DNA of 64,000 nucleotides from contig NC_047500.1 in the NCBI RefSeq assembly GCF_002079055.1, positions 496,001 through 560,000 on the forward strand. Reading direction: 5' to 3'. The position numbers and the translations under genes were made by a program. Below are positions 1 through 11,209 of this stretch, piece by piece. The stretch comes from Saccharomyces paradoxus (Eukaryota; Ascomycota; Saccharomycetes; Saccharomycetales; Saccharomycetaceae). The notes beneath the pieces were generated by a model, which was not told the DNA's origin, did not search any database, and saw only the letters and a program-made list of their open reading frames with translations. Each line of letters opens with the position of its first letter. Position 1 is the stretch's first letter.

Positions 1-393
1 GGATTATTAACACCAATTGTTAAGAACTGTGAGGCCAAGGGCTTGTCGCAAATCTCTAACGAAATCAAGGAACTGGTCAAGCGTGCCAGAATAAACAAAT
101 TGGCACCAGAGGAATTCCAAGGTGGAACCATTTGCATTTCCAATATGGGCATGAATAACGCTGTTAACATGTTTACTTCAATTATCAACCCACCACAGTC
201 TACGATCCTGGCCATTGCTACTGTTGAAAGGGTCGCCGTAGAAGACGCCGCTGCTGAAAACGGATTCTCCTTTGACAACCAGGTCACTATAACAGGAACC
301 TTTGATCATAGAACCATTGATGGCGCCAAAGGTGCTGAATTCATGAAAGAATTGAAGACCGTCATTGAAAATCCTTTGGAAATGCTATTGTGA
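1..393 (+). CDS. LAT1: LAT1 3' end: E2 subunit of mitochondrial pyruvate dehydrogenase (partial)
   Basis: Dihydrolipoamide acetyltransferase, the core of the mitochondrial pyruvate dehydrogenase complex, transfers the acetyl group from lipoamide to CoA. Only the last 130 codons are present; the frame is open from base 1, so the gene begins before the window. The piece is the end of the catalytic acyltransferase domain. The family motif DHRTIDG is visible at about 304-324, with the His and Asp expected of the active site, followed by the usual C-terminal helix ([14 protein letters not shown]). The match to yeast Lat1 (YNL071W) is clear, and the following gene TOM7 fits S. cerevisiae order. The lipoyl and E1-binding domains lie outside the window. 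Confidence 0.95.
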   Translation, partial: GLLTPIVKNCEAKGLSQISNEIKELVKRARINKLAPEEFQGGTICISNMGMNNAVNMFTSIINPPQSTILAIATVERVAVEDAAAENGFSFDNQVTITGTFDHRTIDGAKGAEFMKELKTVIENPLEMLL

Positions 394-783
394 GGTCAGA
401 ATGAAAAAGAATTCGCCATCAAATGCGTATCGCGGGAGAGAATTTCAATTTTGTTATTTGTATATATAAAAAAATTAAAAAAAAAAAAAAAATGATACTC
501 AAATACGTATACATTATACTGAAATACTTCGCTTGTCTTAAAATCTAAACCCTCTCTCATTCTTCCATCTTAAATTGACGTACCCAAATCACGTCGAACG
601 GCACGTCAACAGCTTTGTTTTTTCACCTCACATGAAATAAGTTGAAATTGACAAAGGAGTAGGACATAGGATATAACACATAAAGTTTCACAAATTATTT
701 TCAGGTAGTATTGTTCTGTGACAGACATCTAGTTTCCTCCTTTCCCTCGATATTTGCCACAATTAGCTATTAACAAATAAACC
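394..783. other. LAT1-TOM7 intergenic region
   Basis: This 390-nt spacer between two + strand genes holds the LAT1 3' end signals: an AT-rich tract with a long A run around 471-493. The remainder is the TOM7 promoter and leader. I see no ORF or RNA gene here. Confidence 0.6.
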
Positions 784-966
784 ATGAGTTTCCTACCATC
801 TTTTATCTTAAGCGATGAATCTAAAGAACGTATTTCCAAAATTCTAACTTTGACTCATAATGTAGCACATTATGGCTGGATCCCATTTGTTTTATATTTG
901 GGCTGGGCTCATACTTCTAATAGGCCAAACTTTCTGAACTTGTTGTCCCCATTACCAAGCGTTTAA
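784..966 (+). CDS. TOM7: Tom7, small subunit of the outer-membrane TOM translocase
   Basis: A 60-residue protein equal in length to S. cerevisiae Tom7 (YNL070W). It sits in the mitochondrial outer membrane and modulates assembly and stability of the TOM preprotein import complex. One membrane segment is visible at about residues 28-45 (HYGWIPFVLYLGW), preceded by a charged cytosolic N-terminal part (SDESKERISKI). The ATG at 784 follows an A-rich context (AAATAAACC), and no upstream in-frame ATG competes. The gene is complete. Confidence 0.95.
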   Translation: MSFLPSFILSDESKERISKILTLTHNVAHYGWIPFVLYLGWAHTSNRPNFLNLLSPLPSV

Positions 967-1394
967 ACGAACAGCTTGATACAACTTGGGTGCAAGAAGT
1001 GGGTATCCTAAAACTAGTCATAATGCCCATATTTCCAATTTTGAATTACTTGACCGTTACTGCAAATAATGAAAATCGTCATGTATATAAAGTATATATA
1101 TAATAAAATATAATTTCTTTTACATATTGTTATCCTTTTTTACGCTTTACTTTAGTGAAAATTGAAGGTCTCTAATACGTCTTTTAGTCGCCTTTCTTTC
1201 TGCAAGATGTGGCTGATATTAAAAAAATCTGATCAATTAGAATTTATACCAGTGTTTTAATATGTTTATTTATCTGTTATTGATATTATTTAAAATGTGA
1301 AACAAAATAAATAAAAATAACTAAAAATGTAGGGTGGTTTTGTTGTTTTGCAAAAAATAAAAGATAAGATTGATTACAAATTTATTTCATGAAA
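967..1394. other. TOM7-RPL16B convergent 3' region
   Basis: This 428-nt AT-rich stretch lies between the stop codons of two convergent genes. It contains TATATA-type efficiency elements around 1084-1102 and several A/T runs consistent with poly(A) signals for both genes. No further gene is seen. Confidence 0.5.
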
Positions 1395-2442
<1,048 letters not shown>

Positions 2443-3142
2443 CTTTTATGGTTGGTTGGTTGTTTAATACCTTATCGAAATGAACTTTGTACAATATCCT
2501 CATGTGTTATAGTTTCAAGAATCAGTTTTAACAATATCAGATTAATTTTCCAGAATTCGACATTGCTGCTGCCCGCAGAGGGACGCTTAGCCGGAGGGAC
2601 CAGTGTCTGTCTAGGAAACAACCACCGACACTCCCAAATTGATACAAGGACTACAAGGAAAACCACCACTTGGGGACAGTCTAGCAGACGCTGTAGCCGG
2701 GGCCTTCGGCCACTGGCAGCGTCACGAGGGAAGCTTATTTGTCGGTCTTTCACGCGCTCCCCAACCGTCAAGAAAGGCCCCACTTTTCTAGCCAGGTGTA
2801 AATTTTTGAAGATGAGGTTTGGGTTTAAGGAATGTACGGATTTAATAATGTCAGGAATAGGAAACTTTCAATGAAAATGAAGTTCAGCTGCCTAAAATAG
2901 AGAGTAAAAATGTGAAGAAATGCAGGTGATTGAAATTGTAAATGTCTGATGACCAAACAAAGAGGTAAAGTAAAAAATGGAATGCACGGTGATTAAATAT
3001 TGTATATGAAAAACAGTTATATATGTATCTCGTGATATCGGTTTGGATAACATTAGAATGGTAGAAAAAGCTGCTTTTACGGTCAGAGTTTGCCATTTCC
3101 AGTTCATTTCTTTGGTCTTAGTGATTCACCTTGTTTTTTATC
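2443..3142. other. RPL16B promoter / FKH2 3' region
   Basis: This 700-nt gap lies upstream of RPL16B and downstream of FKH2, both on the minus strand. The part nearest RPL16B (about 2560-2790) is strikingly GC-rich for this chromosome and includes the short hairpin GGCCTTCGGCC at about 2700. A Rap1-type RPG box lies at 2831-2843. The rest, towards FKH2, is AT-rich. Small ORFs on both strands here have no recognisable homology. Confidence 0.5.
2831..2843 (-). promoter_or_regulatory. Candidate Rap1 (RPG box) site for RPL16B
   Basis: On the minus strand the bases read AAATCCGTACATT, one or two changes from the RPG/HOMOL1 forms ACATCCGTACATT and ACACCCATACATT. It lies about 390 nt upstream of the RPL16B ATG, a normal distance for Rap1 sites in ribosomal protein promoters, and in the correct intergenic gap. 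Binding is inferred, not shown. Confidence 0.45.
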
Positions 3143-5716
3143 TTAGTTGTTGATAATACTTATCTTTGCGCCATCCGTATCTAATATTAGTTCTTTGGCA
3201 TTAGCGGCGCTACCGCCTTGGTTTTTCAAAGGTGAAGAATTAATATCTTTTGTTTCCAGATCATTTGAGTTGGAGTCCGAATCTTTTTCTGAAGCAGCAT
3301 TCTCGTTTTCATTGGCTTTAGTATCCTGATTTATGGAGAATCCTCTCTTGTTGCCTCCGTTGTCTGCGGCCGGAGTGTTGTTTGTTGAACTAAATTGCAA
3401 TAAATTCCATACACCTGGAGAACTTTTGACATTCTGTGACTTACTCGTTGATGGAGTCAGCCGTCTGTTATCGTTATTTGATTCCATGCTTTTCAAGACA
3501 TTGGAATCCAGCACGATGCCCGTTTGTTTGTTTTCCATTCCGTTAGTCTGTAAGTTAGCGTTATTTGCATTGTTATTATTAGTATTATTGCTATTACTAT
3601 GAAGGGGTGACCTGGCCCTGTTAGCACTGCCTCTTTCTGGCGTATATGCTTCCATCGCAGTAATATGGAATGCTTTAGTCGGAGACCGTAATAGTGTATC
3701 ATAGGGTTGAGAAAGGCGTAGGTTGTTCGCTGCCAGTGAAGAATTCGTTATTCCAGTCTGCGGCACTGGGTTAGAATTTCCGGAGGACGTGGTTGTTGTT
3801 GGCTCTGAATTACCATTTTCGTCAGGTGAAGAAGTAGATATAGCAGGTAGATTCATTTTACTCCCACTACCATTGTTAGTCGGTTTGTTGGTGCTATCGC
3901 TTATGTTATTTATTATTTTGGAATTAGCACATGCATTAGTAAACGAGACTAGAGCGTTGTTTGGAGATTGCCTATTCATTTGTGATATTGATATTGCAGG
4001 CGGGTGAAGTGATTCTTTGTATTCCTTCATGTTGTTTGGATTTAAGTCAGCATTTGAGTTGGAATTGGGGGCTTGCAATTGTGGCGTCTTGATAGGTCTC
4101 GCTAACGCTATACTTCGATTCTGCGTATCCGTGAATGTAAATTGAATCTCTTGGTGTTGTTCCTGTGGTTGTGGTTGATGTGACACAGGGGGTTGTGATC
4201 GTTGCGGTGGAGGAAGATTACCTTGTGGTGGGACATGTGGTACGAACCCCTCTATGATGTTATTATTGGATGATTCCAGGACATTGTGAGATTGCAGTTG
4301 TCGTTTAGGTGGTTGTGCCATGTTGAGTGATAACCTATAGTCCATTTCCATGGGTAAAGTGTTAAACTTTGCCATATGTAACTGTAATTGCCTTGCCACT
4401 GAAGATCCACGTCTAATTTTCCCCACTTTACCTGTGTTCCATTTATTTAGAAATTCTTGCTGGTAGGATTCGCTAATCCTCCATTTCATACCTTTGCCTG
4501 GCTCATTGGGTCTTCTTGGAACTTTTTCGAATGCCTTGTTTAATGATAAATTATGCCTAATGGAGTTTTGCCAGCCGGACTTAGCAAACCTGTAGTAGGC
4601 ATAATTGGAAGAGATATATTTGTAGATGTCCGCTAATGAAATGACTCCCTCCGGCGACGACAGTATGGCCTGTGTTATCATGGTCGCGTATGAATGAGGC
4701 GGTTTAACGTTTCTGTTTTCGTCATGGGATAGATCGGAGGTAAAATCCAAGGCTTGAGGATAGGCATTCGCTGATTTGTACGAATCAACAAAATTTGCGG
4801 CAATAATGGTATTTGAAGGACCCTGTGGAGATGCCACTTGTGGATTGACGGTATTGCCTGTTGCAGACGCTGTATAGTTGGGGTTGATGGATGTAAAGTA
4901 GCCATTTTTGTTCTTACTGTTATTATTGTTGAAGATGCCCTGTTCGTTAGAGCTCAAGTTTGATCCATTACCAAAAGGGGCATTGCCACCACTTCCATAA
5001 AGCTTGAACCCTTTAATTTGTTGATTAGAGGTTAATTGCCTTTGCTTCGCATAATTAGATTGTTTTATAATGTCTCTTAGCAAAGGGTTGTTGTTGCCTT
5101 CTAATCCAAACATATTTATTAAATTAGGCATCAGGTGCTCTATACAAATAGGAGCAACAACTGGGTCGCTATCGGGTAGAATAAACATCATTTGTGTTCC
5201 TCCTATATCCAGTAGGGTTCCCGAAGACAATCGAATAGGAGGATTATTGGGTCCATTATGAGTCCTTTGGAAGTTCACTTTAGCGCCGTTACGGCCCAAT
5301 ATGTGCAATTCCCAACCACCTATATTCATGTTATATTTTATTATGGCATGTTTCCTAGAGACGACTTTGGCTGGCCCAAGATCAATATTCACTCTGTATG
5401 AGCTCTTTACGCCATCTGAATTTTCCTGTAATGCGCTATTCAGGGGATCAGTGTTCCTGCCAATGGAGACTTCTAAATCCTTCACATAATAGGTCCAGTT
5501 GGGTCCGGATAATTTTGCATAAGCTTGTATTTCCGTCGCCATGTTCTTTTCGTTGGAGTACTGCAATGACACGGTGGTTGGTTGATCTGGGGCTGTAAGC
5601 GAAGAGATGATGGCATTTATTACACCTTGATGATGCTGAGCGGTATATTTTGTGCTGCCATAATTCGTTTGAGTCATATTTAGTTCGTTCATCTCGTTAA
5701 AATTGCTGCTGGACAT
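3143..5716 (-). CDS. FKH2: Forkhead transcription factor Fkh2
   Basis: Cell-cycle transcription factor that with Mcm1 and Ndd1 drives the G2/M CLB2 cluster. The protein has 857 residues against 862 in S. cerevisiae (YNL068C). An FHA domain (about residues 83-165) shows the phosphothreonine-binding signatures SIGRNT and VSRKHA. The forkhead DNA-binding domain begins at Pro339 (PPHSYATMITQAI) and includes the recognition helix WQNSIRHNLSLNKAF. A long C-terminal tail rich in Asn, Ser and Gln carries SP/TP sites, which in the family are Cdk/Clb targets; such low-complexity runs explain the small length difference. The start at 5716 is the first ATG and the N-terminus aligns with the known protein. 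Confidence 0.96.
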   Translation of the reverse strand: MSSSNFNEMNELNMTQTNYGSTKYTAQHHQGVINAIISSLTAPDQPTTVSLQYSNEKNMATEIQAYAKLSGPNWTYYVKDLEVSIGRNTDPLNSALQENSDGVKSSYRVNIDLGPAKVVSRKHAIIKYNMNIGGWELHILGRNGAKVNFQRTHNGPNNPPIRLSSGTLLDIGGTQMMFILPDSDPVVAPICIEHLMPNLINMFGLEGNNNPLLRDIIKQSNYAKQRQLTSNQQIKGFKLYGSGGNAPFGNGSNLSSNEQGIFNNNNSKNKNGYFTSINPNYTASATGNTVNPQVASPQGPSNTIIAANFVDSYKSANAYPQALDFTSDLSHDENRNVKPPHSYATMITQAILSSPEGVISLADIYKYISSNYAYYRFAKSGWQNSIRHNLSLNKAFEKVPRRPNEPGKGMKWRISESYQQEFLNKWNTGKVGKIRRGSSVARQLQLHMAKFNTLPMEMDYRLSLNMAQPPKRQLQSHNVLESSNNNIIEGFVPHVPPQGNLPPPQRSQPPVSHQPQPQEQHQEIQFTFTDTQNRSIALARPIKTPQLQAPNSNSNADLNPNNMKEYKESLHPPAISISQMNRQSPNNALVSFTNACANSKIINNISDSTNKPTNNGSGSKMNLPAISTSSPDENGNSEPTTTTSSGNSNPVPQTGITNSSLAANNLRLSQPYDTLLRSPTKAFHITAMEAYTPERGSANRARSPLHSNSNNTNNNNANNANLQTNGMENKQTGIVLDSNVLKSMESNNDNRRLTPSTSKSQNVKSSPGVWNLLQFSSTNNTPAADNGGNKRGFSINQDTKANENENAASEKDSDSNSNDLETKDINSSPLKNQGGSAANAKELILDTDGAKISIINN

Positions 5717-7152
5717 TTCTTGGGCATTGATAAAGTTTCAATAAAGAAAACGGAGGGAGTACACCTATTTTTCTGTGTATTGTACTGGCTTTTTTTTTCA
5801 AGCAATGATCACTTATGCGAGGTAATCGGTAAGTTTGGCTTTGAAGAGTTCCTAGCCTTTTGTTATTCAGTATGATCTTGTCTATTGGCGGTTCGATTCA
5901 GCGGAAAAGGACTGCTCTATAGCGTTTTAAGTTTCACAGAAATATAGTGATTCTATGAACGTCACTTCTTTGTTTACCTTTAGAAATGCGGAATCATTGG
6001 CATTTTTTTTCTTTATTTACCAATTTACCTAGAAAACCCAAATGGCACAGGGCGAGCGAATTTTTTTCCCTCTTTTATGAGCGAAATCGAAGATTTTCGG
6101 TAATGTTGTGCGAAGGGTTCTGGGGAGGGGTCCGGCATAAGTCATCATCAATACTAAGGGAACGATCATATGGCACAGAAAGAGACAGGAAGAGGCCGTC
6201 AAAGTGTTGCAGCTTGAAGGGATAGGCAGAAAGCGTAATCAAAAAAAAAAAAAGAGCCTGTACCCAACAAGCAGCAGATATGCAAGAGACAGTCGCAGGT
6301 TACATATGACACAAATTATACAGATTTGTTACGTAGGCGTAGAATTCTTACGGTTGACATGATCCAACTTAAACATAACTGTTCTTGGGTTTCTACATTT
6401 TTAGGAGAGGTTTTTTTAGTGTCTGCTGATGGACCCTTTTGGACCAGTAGGAGAAAATTTCCTTCTCCAGCTCTTAGAAAAAGTCAAAATTCTTTCTTTA
6501 TGTTTTGCCCTTTTTTCATCGCTTCTGATTTCCCATCAGAAGTAGCAAAAGGACAGCAATTATGTAGGGATTCATTAACGTCAGTAACAAAAGCGAAAAG
6601 ACAATAAAACTCGCTTTTCCAGGCCCCTACAAGTGACATCCGGTTGACGTCAGGCAATTTTTAGATTAACACTCCGCTTTTAACAAGAAAAGTATGGGAT
6701 GTCATTGCTACAGTAGCCAATCTTGTAATCCATCTGCTTGTGGCCAAGAAATATATTTTCAGCCTTTGCCAAAGACCTACTACGTATATGTGCCACACGT
6801 TGTGCTTGCCAGAAATTTAGGAAATACTTGTATAAACGACTATCTTGTGCATGTACTGGCCGTTGGTATCTGATGTCGAGAGTCATGTGGTGCACTGTTT
6901 TTACTTTCAAAGACCGCATTAATAATTGGGAAATTTCCACATTTCGCCCTGCACCTTGAAGAAATTGAAATTTTTTTTTGAGCGACGCAAAGGAAAAAGT
7001 GAAAATTATTTAAACGGACGGCAACCATGAAAAAAAAATTGTCAAGCATATTCCTATTTTATTTCCTTCCTTCTATCCGATTTCTCGCTATTACTTATTG
7101 TCTTTACTAGTGCAGTAACAAACCAAGTTTAAGTTCTCAATAGTCAGTAAAG
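5717..7152. other. FKH2-RPL9B divergent promoter region
   Basis: This 1.4-kb gap is the longest non-LTR intergenic region in the window and serves two divergent genes. A perfect palindromic CRE-type site TGACGTCA lies at 6645-6652. An A12-type run at about 6241-6253 and several T runs are nucleosome-depleting candidates. The leader just before RPL9B is pyrimidine-rich, as in ribosomal protein genes. ORFs of up to about 90 codons occur but use non-ATG starts or have no recognised homolog, so none is called. Confidence 0.5.
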
Positions 7153-7728
7153 ATGAAGTACATTCAAACCGAACAACAAATTGAAGTCCCAGAAGGTGTC
7201 ACTGTCAGCATTAAGTCCAGAATCGTCAAGGTTGTCGGTCCAAGAGGTACTTTGACCAAGAACTTGAAGCATATTGATGTTACTTTCACCAAGGTCAACA
7301 ACCAATTGATCAAAGTTGCTGTCCACAACGGTGACAGAAAGCACGTCGCTGCTTTGAGAACTGTTAAGTCTTTAGTTGACAACATGGTCACTGGTGTCAC
7401 TAAGGGTTATAAGTACAAGATGAGATACGTTTACGCGCATTTCCCAATCAACGTCAACATTGTTGAAAAGGACGGTGCCAAGTTTATCGAGGTCAGAAAC
7501 TTTTTGGGTGACAAAAAGATCAGAAATGTCCCAGTCAGAGATGGTGTTTCTATTGAATTCTCCACCAATGTCAAGGACGAAATCGTCTTGTCTGGTAACT
7601 CCGTTGAAGACGTTTCTCAAAATGCCGCTGACTTGCAACAAATCTGTCGTGTTAGAAACAAGGATATCCGTAAGTTTTTGGATGGTATCTATGTCTCCCA
7701 CAAGGGTTTCATTGTCGAAGACATGTAA
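7153..7728 (+). CDS. RPL9B: Ribosomal protein L9B (uL6)
   Basis: Large-subunit ribosomal protein uL6 of 191 residues, the same length as S. cerevisiae Rpl9b (YNL067W). It starts MKYIQTEQQIEVPEG and keeps the two-fold repeated uL6 fold; the C-terminal half contains the rRNA-binding segment DIRKFLDGIYVSHKG. Codon use is strongly biased to preferred yeast codons. There is no intron. Assignment to B rather than the paralog RPL9A rests on synteny with FKH2 and SUN4. Confidence 0.96.
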   Translation: MKYIQTEQQIEVPEGVTVSIKSRIVKVVGPRGTLTKNLKHIDVTFTKVNNQLIKVAVHNGDRKHVAALRTVKSLVDNMVTGVTKGYKYKMRYVYAHFPINVNIVEKDGAKFIEVRNFLGDKKIRNVPVRDGVSIEFSTNVKDEIVLSGNSVEDVSQNAADLQQICRVRNKDIRKFLDGIYVSHKGFIVEDM

Positions 7729-8631
7729 ATGGAGCAAAAAGTGTCTTAGCACTTAGAAGTGCTTCAATATGTACATTATCCCTATTTTCCTATTTAGTAT
7801 TATGTAAAGACCGAGGTTCTTTGTCATTGGATGTGCCTCACTTCCAATGATGAATTGGCAGGCTCTCTAGGGAATGCTGTCAAGGGGAAACGTTGCTAGT
7901 GCTCATTGAAATAAAGAGCCACTTTACGTTTTCTCAAATTGCTTTTGTTTTTCTCTTCTATTGATGCTATTTGCATTTTTTTGGTAAAGGATAGAAACAC
8001 TAAAAAAAATAAATATTCTCTCTTACGTTGCAAATGATTTTCTTCTTCTTGAGTCTGACAAATGGTAAAGTAAACCCTCTTATTCTTGGACAGTTGTGTT
8101 AATTGAAAAGATTATTGATAAAAACCAGCAAATTTTGGAACGAAAACATAAAAAAGTCAGTTACCCGACATACATGCTGGGTCAATACTGGTCAAATTGA
8201 ACATAAGCATCTTTTTTTCTCTATTAGGACGTAAACGACGGCGCTTTTTCACAGCAAAAGTAAACAAAGCGCAGTAGAGGGCAGCAAAAGGAAACTGCAG
8301 CGGGCGAAGTTTATAAGCAATGACTTTTCCAGATCTCAGATTTTTTTCTCGCACCCTCCCTTCAGCATCACTTTCTTAATCTTATTTAAACAGTACTATC
8401 AAGAAAAATAACAGCTGTTTCCCCAATAAAAAACCACTATCACACGTATTTTAAAAAATAATCACTGTATTATTAACATATACAATTCCATCTTCTTTGT
8501 AGCATAAAAGAGAAAGAATAGTTCATTCTTTTACCGTTATCCAACTACTTTACACTCCTTTTTCGATCAAAGAAAAGAAACTTTTCCAACTATTTTTCAC
8601 TCCTTTAAGCCTTTTTTTACTTTTACAAGCC
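7729..8631. other. RPL9B-SUN4 intergenic region
   Basis: About 900 nt up to the SUN4 leader intron. The first 200 nt contain RPL9B 3' signals. The remainder is the SUN4 promoter, with T-rich tracts and an ACCAGC motif at about 8126-8131 resembling Swi5/Ace2 sites; such short matches are frequent by chance. No gene was found. Confidence 0.4.
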
Positions 8632-8973
8632 GTATGTTTGATTTTAGTGATGTGAGCTCTTATGCTACTAAATTCCTGGGTTTGCAGATTGGTTCACAGA
8701 TTACGCAATTACTGTACTTTCTTTTTTTTGTTTCGGTGCATCATCATTTTCGCGAAAATAAAGCAAATCTTTACACGCCCATTATTTTCCGTGCACGTCT
8801 TTTTTTCCGACCGTCGCATTGACAGTGCGAAACGTATTTCCTGAATTTCTCGAGATGTTACTATTGTGAAAATTAAAACAGTGTTGGCTAATTGTATTAA
8901 CGTAAAACCCAGAAATTTGCAAGTCCATGCCTTTAAAATGAATTTAATTTACTAACACTCTAATTTATTTTAG
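8632..8973 (+). other. 5' UTR intron of SUN4
   Basis: A canonical yeast intron lies wholly in the leader: donor GTATGT at 8632-8637, perfect branch site TACTAAC at 8950-8956, and acceptor TAG at 8971-8973, 12 nt before the SUN4 ATG. Its length is 342 nt. All three signals are consensus and correctly spaced, and I recall a leader intron for S. cerevisiae SUN4. Without splicing, the leader would carry upstream ATGs (for example at 8635). Confidence 0.85.
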
Positions 8974-10269
<1,296 letters not shown>

Positions 10270-11209
10270 ACTTAAAGACATCAACAGTTGAGTAAGGTTG
10301 ATTGTATTATATCATTATTTTTCTGCCCGCCAATTTTATTGTCTGTTTATACATACACTAAAAGCACACATCCGGATTAACATCCAAATTTTTTTACTTC
10401 ATTTTTATTTATCATTGTTCCAGAGACATAAATTATTTGTAATATTAAAGACATTTGAAAAACCTATATACCACACATATCTTCTTTCCTTGCCCTTAAA
10501 TCCATTCCGAGGAAAAGGCTGTTCCAACTGATGATTTTTTTTTTGTAGTTCAGCTGCCGTTCGCTACGACAGTTAAAATCTGTTCACAATGTACAAGGAG
10601 GCCAAGACCTTAAAAAAGAAAAGAAAAAAAATTTTCGGAGTCCCTCGATGACTCCTGTCTCCACTCAAACAAGATTGCGTTTTGCAATGTATCATTCAGA
10701 CGGGGAAGGAGCAGACACGAAAACAGGAAGACCCGTAATGACTCGGAAACTACAAAGATCGGCAAATACCGGATTATTACCCGCCTTTTATCGGAAAATC
10801 TCTCCCCGATTTATTCCGGTATCGGAAAATATATTCATCACCCGGCCTATTGACACTTTTTTCCCTCCGCGAAACTCCCACGCCTGCATTGTTTTCTTCA
10901 GACGAGAAGCCGTTCCAACTTTTCTTTTTCCCATTGCCGGGAAGTTGCGGGCACTTTAGGACAAGGGAAAAAGAAACTTCTCTTGCCCTCATCGAAGATG
11001 CCGATCGTACTCAATATTATATAACGCTCAGTACTGTCAAGGTTATATATAAACGCTCACTTCTGCCATTTACCGGACTTTTTGTTTATACACATTATCC
11101 TTCTCTACACTTATTGAATTATCTAGGCTCGAGAAAACTTATTACTTATACAGATAGACATATATCCCCTCGAGATTTTCAAGAAAGAACATAGAAGATC
11201 GAATCAGCA
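10270..11209. other. SUN4-AQR1 intergenic region
   Basis: A 940-nt gap. The AQR1-proximal part has a TATA box, TATATAAA at 11046-11053. A stretch at 10741-10850 is unusually rich in CGG/CCG triplets, the half-sites of Zn2Cys6 factors (see findings), and TCCGCGAA at about 10866 is near the Pdr1/3 element. No gene is supported. Confidence 0.5.

Noticed and set aside
6326-6607. 93-codon ORF in the FKH2-RPL9B gap
   Set aside because: It begins with a non-ATG codon, has ordinary low-information composition and no known relative; chance ORFs of this size are expected in 1.4 kb.
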